From NCBI GenBank assembly GCA_002869585.1, contig PKUO01000054.1, forward strand, positions 1 through 61,009: a stretch of DNA of 61,009 bases, written 5' to 3'. Positions 26,622 through 35,035 of this stretch are shown in pieces. Every line of letters begins with the position of its first letter. The first letter of the stretch is position 1. Origin of the DNA: Sedimenticola sp. Its GTDB lineage: Bacteria; Pseudomonadota; Gammaproteobacteria; Chromatiales; Chromatiaceae. Under the pieces are notes generated by a model. That model was given only the letters and a program-made list of their open reading frames with translations. It made no database searches and was not told where the DNA came from. The position numbers and the translations under genes were made by a program.

Positions 26622-26642
26622 TTGCTTGTTTGCATCTTTCAA

Positions 26643-26985
26643 TGAAAAAACATGCAGCGCAAATCTACAGTGTGTTGATTACAATTTAGCTAAACGATGA
26701 ATGGTTAATATCTGAATCACCGTACTAATTCACAAGCACCTGCCATGCATTTCCCGAAGAATTTTACTGACACGAAAGAGAAGAATCGAACTCAAATGGA
26801 ACGTAAGGGCTTAACCGCAAAAACAAAGCCGATGATTAACAAACCAATTGCATTTACAAAATTCTAAATCACAAATGCTCGGTGACTTTAAAGAGGGTCT
26901 AGAAGTTCAATCAAGCCTTAGGTATTCCGGCTTAGTCGTTAATCAAACCGCCTGAAGCTCATAGCACCCACAGTTCAAGTTCTCA
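26643..26985. other. Intergenic region upstream of the phn operon
   Basis: AT-rich sequence with no credible gene on either strand. It must hold the promoter for the minus-strand phn operon. I looked for two TGTCAT-like half-sites 11 bp apart (PhoB box) and did not find a convincing pair. Confidence 0.5.
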
Positions 26986-27164
26986 GATACCATGCCATCA
27001 TTATTTTTAACTCATGGTATCTATGTTCTCTACCTTCCTAACCGCAATAAATACCATTTCAGCGGTTACAAATTCTGTTCACTTCCACTAGATTGTAAAT
27101 AAGCCTTTATTGTCTTTTATATTCAATGGCTAATTTCCCTGCTAAACGGCAATACCATGCAAGG
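26986..27164 (+). repeat. Composite repeat R10 (internally deleted)
   Basis: GATACCATG...CATGGTATC hairpin, AATAAATACCATT, then a direct jump to TTACAAATTCTGTTCACTTCCACTAGATTG, the AATAAGCC hairpin and a single ATACCATG. Compared with R7 it lacks about 60 bp, including the ATTGATGAT palindrome. Confidence 0.82.
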
Positions 27165-27194
27165 TCTCTCCGATCAACGCGAGAGACTTTCTGG

Positions 27195-27222
27195 TTTATG
27201 GGTATCTATGTTTTGGCTCATG
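27195..27222 (+). repeat. Left copy of a 28-bp direct repeat flanking the glycolipid operon
   Basis: TTTATGGGTATCTATGTTTT plus GGCTCATG. The right copy at 31217-31244 matches 26 of 28 bases. The core resembles CATGGTATCTATGTT of the left repeat module, so it may be a diverged repeat fragment. Confidence 0.6.
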
Positions 27223-27289
27223 AAATAGTGTCCCCGATGGTATCCCCGCTTGCCGTGCGAAAGCATCCGGATGAGAGTCGGCCTGATCC

Positions 27290-27505
27290 TCAGTAATTCA
27301 CGGTGACCGCTTCGCTGCCGCTGTAGTTCATACCGTTACGCTGGAAGACGCATACTGATTCGCTGATCAGCGATATAAGCTGTGCAATCTCCTGCGTGGA
27401 GCGGGCTGAAAGCTCGGCGCCGGCGGCGAAACCGCATACGCAAAACAGCAGCAAGGTGCCTTGCAGACACTGCAAGAGCGCCTGACGAATGGTAATGTTT
27501 GTCAT
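27290..27505 (-). pseudogene. DUF5329-like exported protein, 3' truncated
   Basis: A 71-residue frame from ATG 27505: signal peptide (ITIRQALLQCLQGTLLLFCVCGFAAGAEL), then STQEIAQLISLISESVCVFQRNGMNYSGSEAV, which resembles the start of DUF5329 periplasmic proteins (...FIRNG..Y...EA). Family members continue for several tens of residues; this frame stops at once. Probably a relic. Confidence 0.5.
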
Positions 27506-27643
27506 CAAACTGTCAACTTCCCCGCTTAAGCTCGCGTCCAACTGAACCTGCCTGCAGGTCAGATCTGGATTTCATAAATATAATAAATCGCAGCCGACAA
27601 TCATTTCCTGGTGCAGCAGCAATCAGACACGAGGGCAATACGC

Positions 27644-28864
27644 TTGAAGATCCTGATGATATCAGATGTCTATTTCCCCCGGGTCAACGGTGTCTCCACT
27701 TCCATACTGACATTTACCAGGTCGTTCATCGAACAGGGTCACGAAGTCACCCTGATCGCACCCGATTATCCTGACGTTGGTGAGCACGAGTTCGAGATCC
27801 TGCGCATCCCGTCATGTCAGGTACCGCTGGATCCGGAAGACCGCTTCATGCATCGGCGACACATCAGGCGCCTGCTGCCCGAACTGCGCCGGCGCGATTT
27901 CAATATCCTTCATATACACACCCCGTTCGTAGCGCACTACGCCGGCACCTGGCTGGGCAAGCGGCTCGGTGTGCCGGTGGTGGTGTCTTACCACACCTTC
28001 TTCGAGGCCTACCTGGAGAAGTACATACCGTGGATGCCGCACAGCTGGCTGCGCGCGCTGGCGCGGAGTTTCTCGCGCAACCAGTGCAACGCAGTCGATG
28101 GCGTCGTCTCGCCATCGAAGCAGATGCTGGCCAGGCTGCGCGAGTACGGCGTGACGCGGCAGGCGCACGTGATCCCGACCGGGCTCGATCTCGAGCAGTT
28201 CCGCGGTCGCGCAAGCAACACTTTCCGGCAGCGCCACGACATCCCCGGGGACGCCTTCCTGTGCCTCTACCTGGGGCGTGTCGCGCACGAGAAGAACATC
28301 GATTTCCTGATCGAGATGTTCGAGTTCCTCAAGCACGACATCGACCGCGCTCGCCTGGTCATAGCCGGGGAGGGTCCGGCCTTGCCGGGCCTGAAGAAAC
28401 AGGTACAGCGCCTGGGCATGGACGACAGCGTGCATTTTATCGGTTACCTAAAGCCGATCGAGGCGGTGGTGGATTGTTACCGTGCCAGCGACGTGTTCGT
28501 GTTCGCCTCCGAGACCGAGACCCAGGGCCTGGTACTGCTGGAGGCGATGGCCTGCGGCACGCCGGTGGTCTCCTGTGCCTGCCTCGGCAGCGAGGATGTA
28601 CTCAAGGACGGCGAGGGATGCCTCATCTCGTCGCTCGACTGGCAGCTGTTCGCGGACCGTGTGATCGCCCTGGCGAACGATGACGAACGTCGCCGCCAGC
28701 TGTCTACAGCGGGTCTCGAATACGTGCGCGACTGGAGCACCGAGGCCAAGTCGGCCGAGATGCTCGATTTCTACTGCCGCGTCATCGATCGCCGGGCCTC
28801 CCTCGGGCAGCATGAAGAAACCGACAGCTATGACTCTCTGGACCAGCAGGAGATGCAACCATGA
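27644..28864 (+). CDS. GT4 family glycosyltransferase (lipid glycosyltransferase candidate)
   Basis: A 406-residue GT4 enzyme. I choose TTG 27644 (LKILMISDVYFPRVNGVSTS), with GAGGG eight bases upstream; GTG 27611 would add 11 residues. GT-B fold: acceptor domain N-terminal (HIHTPFVAHYAG, VVSYHTFFEAYLEKY) and donor domain with LYLGRVAHEKNIDFL, LVIAGEGPALPGLK and FVFASETETQGLVLLEAMACGTPVV, including the E-x7-E motif. It is related to 1,2-diacylglycerol 3-glucosyltransferases (Agt-like). Its stop overlaps the next start (ATGA). I infer that it glycosylates diacylglycerol. Confidence 0.85.
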   Translation: MKILMISDVYFPRVNGVSTSILTFTRSFIEQGHEVTLIAPDYPDVGEHEFEILRIPSCQVPLDPEDRFMHRRHIRRLLPELRRRDFNILHIHTPFVAHYAGTWLGKRLGVPVVVSYHTFFEAYLEKYIPWMPHSWLRALARSFSRNQCNAVDGVVSPSKQMLARLREYGVTRQAHVIPTGLDLEQFRGRASNTFRQRHDIPGDAFLCLYLGRVAHEKNIDFLIEMFEFLKHDIDRARLVIAGEGPALPGLKKQVQRLGMDDSVHFIGYLKPIEAVVDCYRASDVFVFASETETQGLVLLEAMACGTPVVSCACLGSEDVLKDGEGCLISSLDWQLFADRVIALANDDERRRQLSTAGLEYVRDWSTEAKSAEMLDFYCRVIDRRASLGQHEETDSYDSLDQQEMQP

Positions 28865-29763
28865 TCGATGCATTGCGTGAGTTCGAACCGCTCGATGACG
28901 ATTTCGATGACGAAGATGACCAGCCCGATTGGATGCAGCAGACCACGTCTGACGATCCGGATCCGGAGCACCCCCATCACAAGCACTACCGCAGCATCTG
29001 GATTTCCGATGTGCACCTGGGCTCGAAGGGGTCGAAGGCGGATTTCCTGTGCGAGTTTCTCAAGTACCACAACAGTGACACGCTCTACCTAGTCGGCGAC
29101 ATCATCGACGGCTGGCAGATGAAAGGCCGTACCTATTGGCCGCAGGCACACGTCAACGTGATTCGCCGGGTGCTGACACGCGCCAAGCGCGGCACCGAGG
29201 TGGTCTACGTTACCGGCAACCACGACGAGTTTCTGCGCCGCTATTCCGGCATGTCGTTCGGCAACATCCACCTGGTCGATGAGTACGTGCACGAGTCGCC
29301 ACTCGGCTACCGCTACTGGGTGATACACGGTGACGCTTTCGACAGTATCGTCTGCAACAAGAAATGGCTGGCGATCGCCGGCGACGTCGCCTACGAGACG
29401 CTGCTCAAGCTCAACACCCTCTTCAACCGGGTGCGCAAGATGCTGGGACTGCGCTACTGGTCGCTGTCGGCCTACGTCAAGTACAAGGTCAAGCGTGCGG
29501 TGGCTTTCATCGACGATTATGAAACCACGCTGACCGAGGAGTGCCGCAAGCGTGGCTACCAGGGAGTCGTTTGCGGCCATATCCATCATCCCGAGGTACG
29601 CATGATCGAGGACATCCGTTATGGCAACAGTGGATACTGGGTGGAGTCCTGCAGCGCCCTGGTGGAGGAGTTCGACGGCACCCTGAAGATCATCCAGTGG
29701 AAGCCGTCCGAGCACAATCATGACATGCTTTCTGAGGATCTGAAGGAAACGGCCGTCGCATGA
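28861..29763 (+). CDS. Calcineurin-like metallophosphoesterase, PlcP/LpxH-like
   Basis: A 300-residue enzyme. All metallophosphoesterase motifs are present: SDVHLGSKGSKADFL, LVGDIIDGWQM, TGNHDEFLRR, VIHGDAFD and CGHIHHPEVR. The family is often annotated UDP-2,3-diacylglucosamine hydrolase. Its position between two GT4 genes and dgkA matches the PlcP type, which splits phospholipids to diacylglycerol during phosphate starvation (inference). The first 40 residues are an unusual acidic extension (FEPLDDDFDDEDDQPDW). It is coupled by ATGA junctions on both sides. Confidence 0.85.
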   Translation: MIDALREFEPLDDDFDDEDDQPDWMQQTTSDDPDPEHPHHKHYRSIWISDVHLGSKGSKADFLCEFLKYHNSDTLYLVGDIIDGWQMKGRTYWPQAHVNVIRRVLTRAKRGTEVVYVTGNHDEFLRRYSGMSFGNIHLVDEYVHESPLGYRYWVIHGDAFDSIVCNKKWLAIAGDVAYETLLKLNTLFNRVRKMLGLRYWSLSAYVKYKVKRAVAFIDDYETTLTEECRKRGYQGVVCGHIHHPEVRMIEDIRYGNSGYWVESCSALVEEFDGTLKIIQWKPSEHNHDMLSEDLKETAVA

Positions 29764-30821
29764 GACTCCTGCTCGCCACCGACGCCTGGCAACCGCAGGT
29801 GAACGGCGTGGTGCGCACCCTGACCACAGTGGTCGGCGAACTGCACGACATGGGGCACGAGGTCGAGGTCATATCGCCCGCTGATTACCCGACAGTGCCG
29901 CTACCCAGTTACCCTGAGATCCGCATCGCGGTGTGGATGCGCGGGCTGGCCGAGCGCATCGATGCCTTCGACCCCGATGCGATCCACATCAGCACCGAGG
30001 GACCGATCGGCAGCAAGGTGCGACGCTACTGCCTGCGCCGCGGATACGATTTCACCACCGGCTTCCACACGCGCTTTCCAGAGTACCTGCACGAGCGCAT
30101 CCCGGTGCCATTGAGCTGGAGCTACCCGCTGATGTGGCGTTTCCACGCTGCGGCGGTGCGCACGCTGGTGCCTACGCGATCGCTCAAGACCGAGCTGGAG
30201 GCGCGCGGCTTCGAGCACATGGTGGTCTGGGGCAGAGGGGTCGACACAGCGCTGTTCCACGCGGGCCTGCGCGAGGAAGCGGAGAGCGCCGATCTCGAGC
30301 GGCCGATCATGCTGAACGTCGGTCGGGTTGCGGTGGAGAAGAACCTGGAAGCCTTCCTCGCGCTCAATGTGCCCGGTACCAGGGTCGTGGTCGGTGACGG
30401 CCCTGCGCTCAAGATGTTGCGCGAGAAGTATCCCGACGTGGTCTATGCGGGCATGAAGCACGGCGCCGAACTCGCGCACTACTACGCGCAGGCGGACGTG
30501 TTCGTGTTCCCCTCGCTCACCGACACCTTCGGCCTGGTGATGCTGGAAGCGCTCGCCTGCGGCACGCCCGTCGCCGCGTTCCCGGTGACCGGACCGCTGG
30601 ACGTGCTGCAAGCTGGTGTTACCGGTGTCATGGATGATAATCTTGCCGCTGCGATCGCGCAGGCGCTCGAACTCGACAGAGCCGTCTGCGCCGACAACGC
30701 CAGGCGATTCTCCTGGAAACACATCGCGCTGCAACTGCTGCAGGCGTTTACGCCGGTCAACAGCGACAAGCGCCAGGCGATGACTGAGGCGAAATGGGTA
30801 AACCAGGATATACCGGCCTAA
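29760..30821 (+). CDS. GT4 family glycosyltransferase (second)
   Basis: A 353-residue GT4 enzyme starting MRLLLATDAWQPQVNGVVRT. Acceptor-domain motifs DAIHISTEGPIGSKVRRYC and TGFHTRFPEYLHERIP; donor-domain motifs LNVGRVAVEKNLEAFL, VVVGDGPALKML and FVFPSLTDTFGLVMLEALACGTPVAA. The closest named types are GDP-mannose-dependent mannosyltransferases (MgtA) and Agt-type lipid glycosyltransferases. Together with the first GT it could build mono- and diglycosyl lipids. ATG overlaps the phosphoesterase stop; its own 3' end overlaps dgkA by 28 bp. Confidence 0.85.
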   Translation: MRLLLATDAWQPQVNGVVRTLTTVVGELHDMGHEVEVISPADYPTVPLPSYPEIRIAVWMRGLAERIDAFDPDAIHISTEGPIGSKVRRYCLRRGYDFTTGFHTRFPEYLHERIPVPLSWSYPLMWRFHAAAVRTLVPTRSLKTELEARGFEHMVVWGRGVDTALFHAGLREEAESADLERPIMLNVGRVAVEKNLEAFLALNVPGTRVVVGDGPALKMLREKYPDVVYAGMKHGAELAHYYAQADVFVFPSLTDTFGLVMLEALACGTPVAAFPVTGPLDVLQAGVTGVMDDNLAAAIAQALELDRAVCADNARRFSWKHIALQLLQAFTPVNSDKRQAMTEAKWVNQDIPA

Positions 30822-31183
30822 AGCGGATCCTCCACGCAGCGTATTACTCCTATCTCGGCTTCAGGGCGGCCTGGAAGCACGAGTCGGCGTTCCGCCAGAA
30901 AACCGTGCTGGCGTTGTTGATGCTGCCGCTGGCGGTATGGCTCGGTCACAATGCGCTCGAGATAGCGGTGCTGCTGGCAACGCTGTTCCTGGTGATGATC
31001 GTCGAACTGCTCAACTCGGGGATCGAAGCGGTGGTCGACCGTATCGGCGACGAACCGCACAAGCTGTCGGTTCGCGCCAAGGACATGGGCTCCGCCGCTG
31101 TGTTTCTGTCATTGATGCTGGTGCTGGTGGTCTGGGGCACGATCACAGTTTCGCTTTTCTTCCCTGAACTGATCCCGTACTGA
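30794..31183 (+). CDS. dgkA: Diacylglycerol kinase DgkA
   Basis: A 129-residue integral membrane kinase with three membrane helices. Family signature VELLNSGIEAVVDRI...HKLSVRAKDMGSAAVFLSL is complete, and the N-terminal amphipathic part (GLKRILHAAYYSYLGFRAAWKHESAFRQ) is normal. It phosphorylates diacylglycerol to phosphatidic acid and would recycle the diacylglycerol formed by the PlcP-like enzyme. Last gene of the four-gene operon. Confidence 0.95.
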   Translation: MGKPGYTGLKRILHAAYYSYLGFRAAWKHESAFRQKTVLALLMLPLAVWLGHNALEIAVLLATLFLVMIVELLNSGIEAVVDRIGDEPHKLSVRAKDMGSAAVFLSLMLVLVVWGTITVSLFFPELIPY

Positions 31184-31216
31184 ATCAGACCGCTTCCCTG
31201 TAGGACCATACACCAA

Positions 31217-31244
31217 TTTATGGGTACCTATGTTCTGGCTCATG
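31217..31244 (+). repeat. Right copy of the 28-bp direct repeat flanking the glycolipid operon
   Basis: TTTATGGGTACCTATGTTCT plus GGCTCATG, 26 of 28 identical to 27195-27222. It begins 34 bp after dgkA. Confidence 0.6.
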
Positions 31245-31339
31245 TGCTACATGATATGACTGCAGGAATAGATTAGAACATCAGTTGAAGGTGGTCAAAA
31301 AATAATCCCTCCGACACCTTTTGATACGCAACTGAAATG

Positions 31340-31500
31340 CCTGTCAGTGACAAACATTATCTGCGAGTGACGGTCACTCCCACTCGATGGTAAATGAGCG
31401 GTTTTTTTGTTTTAATTTCAGATAGTTAATATTGCACATATGGTCCAATACCATGAAAAATACCATGAAAAATACCATGTTCAAAAATTTCTTAAAAAAT
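31340..31500 (+). repeat. Composite repeat R11 (right module, triple terminal motif)
   Basis: Decamer-like units lead into CACTCCCACTCGATGGTAAA. The hairpin is degenerate here. The end carries three ATACCATG copies in a row, each separated by AAAAA, one more than any other unit. Confidence 0.85.
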
Positions 31501-31579
31501 TCTTTCTCTTCAATTCACTAGCGATGGCGAATTGTGCTTTTCAAATTATTCGATAGAGAGGAAGTAAGGATATCCACGC

Positions 31580-32536
31580 TCACTCCTTCCCCGAAGCAGT
31601 CGGCACACTCGCGCCTGACTCAACAGCAGCCAGCCGGGTGGCCAGCACATCGGCCTGCTCGGCAAACTTCTTCTCATTGACCTTCCGCAACTGCGCCAGA
31701 TTGTGCAGTTTCCAACGAATACCCGGCAGGTGCTCAAGATGGACAATACCCATTAGCGACCAATCAGGTTCACCTGCAACCAGTGAAAGCAGAAATCGCC
31801 GTTCGTTATCATGTAGTCCTTCTTGAAGTTCGCGCACCAGGCGCTCCCGCGTTGCCAGCAAGGCGTCGAGCGATACCGTTTCGGCCGTCATGCCCTCGAA
31901 GTTGTGCGTGTAGTCATGCCGGATGTCCTTTAGTTGCGGGAATAGCACTTCATGTACCGGACGGTTGTGACTGGCCAGGTAGACGACGAAGGCTCGGCGA
32001 ATGTCGGGGGTGATGCCCTCATGCTCGAAGAGCTGCATCACGTCGAACAGGTCGCGCGGATGCTGGCGGTCCAGCGCGGCTACCAGCTTACCGCCGTAGA
32101 GGTCTTCCAGCGACGCTACCGGGATGTCCAGATCGGCCATCAGTACATCGCGGGCGACGGGCGTGAGCGATGCGCGGCGTACCGGCTGTACGGTCCCGCG
32201 CAGTACGAAATTGACTTCGATCTTGACTTCGGTCCTGCCGCGACGCACCAGCAGCTTGGTCTCTCCCGCCTCGGCCGCCGGTGCATGCGTTTGGAAACCA
32301 CGCTTGTTCAAACGCTTGCCCGCCTGCCGGATGGCATCGTTGATCCGTGCCAGTGCCTGCTCACGTGGCAGCATATGTTCCGGAAATATCAGGTCGAGAT
32401 CTACCGAGAGGCGCGGCATGTCACGCACGAAGAGGTTAATCGCCGTACCGCCCTTCAGCGCAAAGGTGTCATCCACAAATATCAGGGGTGCAACTTGCGT
32501 CAGTAGACGTGCGGTATCGAGATAGTCCGGATTCAT
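31580..32536 (-). CDS. abiEii: AbiEii family nucleotidyltransferase toxin (pair 2)
   Basis: A 318-residue nucleotidyltransferase toxin. Core motifs FALKGGTAINLFVRDMPRLSVDLDLIF at about residues 24-50 (GGT and D-x-D), then the family's SLEDLYGGKLVAALDRQHPRDLFD segment. Different subfamily from pair 1. ATG 32536 overlaps the antitoxin stop (ATGA). Downstream lies repeat R11. Presumed intact and active. Confidence 0.92.
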   Translation of the reverse strand: MNPDYLDTARLLTQVAPLIFVDDTFALKGGTAINLFVRDMPRLSVDLDLIFPEHMLPREQALARINDAIRQAGKRLNKRGFQTHAPAAEAGETKLLVRRGRTEVKIEVNFVLRGTVQPVRRASLTPVARDVLMADLDIPVASLEDLYGGKLVAALDRQHPRDLFDVMQLFEHEGITPDIRRAFVVYLASHNRPVHEVLFPQLKDIRHDYTHNFEGMTAETVSLDALLATRERLVRELQEGLHDNERRFLLSLVAGEPDWSLMGIVHLEHLPGIRWKLHNLAQLRKVNEKKFAEQADVLATRLAAVESGASVPTASGKE

Positions 32537-33270
32537 GGCTTGAGCACCAGCAGGCCGTCGCCCGATTTCGAGACCCAGGGCCGGTCACTGCCGGTCGGCA
32601 GTTTGTCCGGGTCGAGTTTGTCGACCCACGGCAGTGCCCCTTCGCGGCCTAGCTGGAGGCACAACCGCACCGTCTTGACGCTCGTGCAACGCTGCAACAG
32701 TTCGCTCAGCACGTCAGCACGCAGGCTGTAGGTGCTCTCGACGAGCTCCTGGGCTTCTTGCAGCGGCTGGCGCACGCCGACTTCACTCAATAGCTCCAGA
32801 AGCGCCCTTTCCGGCGACGAAACCTGCGGCGCCCCATCACGCCTCTCGAACGGGCCAACATGCAGCAAAGCCCCAGGACGTTCGTCAAACAGGCGTTTGC
32901 GATGATACTCGGCTGGAAAGCGTTCCGTGAACCACTCAGGCAGGCGGCCAGCCACCCAGCCGTACAGCTGCAATACCGGCTGTTGCGACACGTACTGGCG
33001 CAAGCCGTACCAGTCGAGCGCCGACTTGCCGCCAACGTGCAGGCCATCCAGTTTACGTTGCAGCAGTAGTAGGCTGGGATGCAGGGCCAGCGTGTCGTTC
33101 GGGCGGCAGTACACACCGCGCGCAAGACGCGAGAGCCACCCCGCCCGGACATAATGGACGGCCAGATCGGCGGAGATACTCAACGCAGCCAGGTCTTCTG
33201 AGGTCAGCGGCGCTCCCGTCTTCAACTGGGTGTAGAGATTCTTTAGTTTACTTTGTTTAATCGTAGCCAT
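32533..33270 (-). CDS. abiEi: AbiEi family antitoxin and autorepressor (pair 2)
   Basis: A 245-residue AbiEi protein. The N-terminal winged helix (LKNLYTQLKTGAPLTSEDLAALSISADLAVHYVRAGWLSRLARGVYCRP) is followed by the typical HVGGKSALDWYGLRQYV and VSSPERALLELLSEVG segments. It counters the toxin without protease-driven decay (type IV). Its ATG at 33270 lies within the first palindromic operator, so repressor binding would cover the start region. Confidence 0.92.
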   Translation of the reverse strand: MATIKQSKLKNLYTQLKTGAPLTSEDLAALSISADLAVHYVRAGWLSRLARGVYCRPNDTLALHPSLLLLQRKLDGLHVGGKSALDWYGLRQYVSQQPVLQLYGWVAGRLPEWFTERFPAEYHRKRLFDERPGALLHVGPFERRDGAPQVSSPERALLELLSEVGVRQPLQEAQELVESTYSLRADVLSELLQRCTSVKTVRLCLQLGREGALPWVDKLDPDKLPTGSDRPWVSKSGDGLLVLKP

Positions 33271-33281
33271 ACTACGATTAA
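33257..33281. promoter_or_regulatory. AbiEi operator 1, spanning the abiEi start codon
   Basis: TTAATCGTAG-CCATA-CTACGATTAA is a perfect 10-bp inverted repeat. The abiEi start codon (CAT on this strand, 33268-33270) sits in the spacer. The second, slightly shorter copy is 65 bp away. Paired inverted repeats bound by AbiEi are established for other AbiE systems. Confidence 0.8.
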
Positions 33282-33322
33282 TACTCTATTTAAAAAGGGG
33301 TGTCAACTTTGACCGTTATATT

Positions 33323-33345
33323 TAATCGTAGCCATACTACGACAA
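33323..33345. promoter_or_regulatory. AbiEi operator 2
   Basis: TAATCGTAG-CCATA-CTACGACAA repeats the core and spacer of operator 1 (TCGTAGCCATACTACGA identical), 65 bp further from the gene, probably flanking the promoter. Confidence 0.75.
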
Positions 33346-33360
33346 TTCTAATAAAATAAA

Positions 33361-33478
33361 ACTCACTCCCACTCGATTGTTAATAAGCCATTTTTATCAT
33401 TTATATCCAATGGCTTATTTTCCTGCTAAACGGCAATACCATGGAAAATACCATGTTCAGAAAATCCTTCGAAAAAAC
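33361..33478 (+). repeat. Composite repeat R12 (right module)
   Basis: CACTCCCACTCGATTGTTAA, AATAAGCCATT/AATGGCTTATT hairpin (11-bp arms), then ATACCATGGAAAATACCATG and TTCAGAAAATCCTTCGAAAA. No decamers are seen upstream. Confidence 0.88.
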
Positions 33479-33567
33479 CGGATTCCACCTCACCCTACAA
33501 CTTCAATGCCGCTTGCAAATCCTTGTGCTCGAACGCACTGGAACTGGTTATGGATGCAACGCTGCAT

Positions 33568-34887
33568 CTATCTCTGCCACCCTTCAATTTTATACACACG
33601 CTGCGCAAGCTTGCGGTCTGCCTGTCCTGAGTCTGGGTCGAACCAGACCTCGAAGCGGGCAGCGTAGGGCTCGCCCCAGTCGCCTTCGAAAATCGTGACG
33701 CTTTCCTTTGCCCAGAATCGTTCTGCAGCATCGGATGACCAGGGCATACGGGTCTTCGAACTGGCTTTAAGGTGGCGAACGGATAAAGGGGTCTCATTGG
33801 TGACCTCGAACGCCTTTAGATACACAAAACCGGGTTCGCCAGGGTTGAGCGAATAGGCGACATCGTATTCCCCAGGATCCCATCCTTCGATCAGTCGGAA
33901 TGGATGACCGTCTTCGCCTGCGAGCAGCCGAGCCAGTTCACGTGATCGGGCGCGTGCTTTGGTGAGTGCCGCGGCGGGGTTCTCGACAAACTGCGAAAAC
34001 TCTTTCTCCAGATTGGCCACCGTGGCCTTGGTAAGGCGCCGTTCAGAGTTGTCAGATTGTTCATATATCTCGACCAGGACACCACCAGACTCGATAATGA
34101 CCTGGCTCTCCTGCAACTGGCTGACCACGCTTATTTTTGGCACAACCGGTTCGTTGCCTTCCTGTACAGGCTGCACCGAATAATTACTCCACTGCTTGCG
34201 ATCGAGGCTGAGCAGGCATTGCGTTTGAAAGCGCGGGGGGGCAGATTGATATATGGCACCGTAGCGATCATTCTTGGGCACGCCCGCGTAGCTCCAGCGC
34301 CGGGAGGCAAAGCGACTCTTCCTCTCGGTAAATACATGCCAGTCAGGCGAGGCCTCGACGTATTCGACAAACGCCTGGTAATGATCGGTCGATGCCCTGC
34401 GCAACGACGGCATCGCCGGTATGAATGCCGGGTTGCCGTTGCCGGGCACAGTCAAGGCTTTTCGAATCGAGGCCTGGAATTCATCGATTTCCTTGGGGGC
34501 GGGGTCAAACCAAGGGCGGGATTTAACCCGCTCGGGCTCGGCAATCTCAATGCCTTCGGGGATCGTCAGCTTGTCTGCAAACCCGTCCTGCATCTGCATG
34601 GATCCAAGCATCCGTGAGGCCAACACAAGCCCAAAGATGATGCCTATGGCCAAAAATAGCACCAGGTTGAGGATGCCATTAAGCCATCGTTTACGAATGA
34701 AATTGGCTATGGTTGCGATAATGAGACCGAGAAATGCGACGACCGAAAGCAAAAGCAGGATGTCAGCCAGAACTTGCAAAGTCTCCCATGGCATCAACCA
34801 CAGTATTATGTGACTGACGAGCAGGCACAGGTAAACAAAGGCAGGCAACCACCAGCTATTAAAATAGTTTGTCAGATTTATTTTCAA
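33568..34887 (-). CDS. Unrecognised membrane-anchored protein, 439 residues
   Basis: I do not recognise the family. Three membrane segments lie in the first 110 residues (FVYLCLLVSHIILWLMPW; ADILLLLSVVAFLGLIIATI; ILNLVLFLAIGIIFGLVLAS). A soluble, probably periplasmic, region of about 320 residues follows, with several beta-rich stretches (FVYLKAFEVTNETPLSVRHL). It ends in FEVWFDPDSGQADRKLAQRVYKIEGWQR. It is a lone gene between repeats R12 and R13, like the TA cassettes, but far larger than a typical cassette gene. No partner gene overlaps it. Whether it is a toxin, immunity or housekeeping protein cannot be said. Confidence 0.75.
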   Translation of the reverse strand: MKINLTNYFNSWWLPAFVYLCLLVSHIILWLMPWETLQVLADILLLLSVVAFLGLIIATIANFIRKRWLNGILNLVLFLAIGIIFGLVLASRMLGSMQMQDGFADKLTIPEGIEIAEPERVKSRPWFDPAPKEIDEFQASIRKALTVPGNGNPAFIPAMPSLRRASTDHYQAFVEYVEASPDWHVFTERKSRFASRRWSYAGVPKNDRYGAIYQSAPPRFQTQCLLSLDRKQWSNYSVQPVQEGNEPVVPKISVVSQLQESQVIIESGGVLVEIYEQSDNSERRLTKATVANLEKEFSQFVENPAAALTKARARSRELARLLAGEDGHPFRLIEGWDPGEYDVAYSLNPGEPGFVYLKAFEVTNETPLSVRHLKASSKTRMPWSSDAAERFWAKESVTIFEGDWGEPYAARFEVWFDPDSGQADRKLAQRVYKIEGWQR

Positions 34888-34907
34888 TATCTGTTACAGT
34901 TTTTAGC

Positions 34908-34937
34908 GGCTCGGCGCGGCTCGGCGCGGCTCGGCGC
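34908..34937 (+). repeat. Three tandem copies of a GC-rich 10-mer
   Basis: CGGCTCGGCG repeated three times exactly, just upstream of the 439-residue protein gene (start 34887). It stands out from the AT-rich surroundings and could vary in copy number. Confidence 0.85.
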
Positions 34938-35035
34938 CTGCACACATAGCAACCGGGTGACTCCAAGGCAAATTTAGATATACACGCCAAAACGCAGTCT
35001 ATCGCTTTGCAGAAAGTTCTCTAACCCTGCCAAAA

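Noticed and set aside
26640..26720. Pho box upstream of the phn operon
   Set aside because: TGTAAT and TGTAGA occur, but the spacing between them is 14 rather than 11 bases and the second half-site is poor. Phosphate control is likely from gene content, not from this sequence.
27814..28683. Long overlapping frames inside the glycosyltransferase and phosphoesterase genes (both strands)
   Set aside because: They are frame shadows in GC-rich coding DNA with arginine-, alanine- and histidine-rich translations and no family resemblance.
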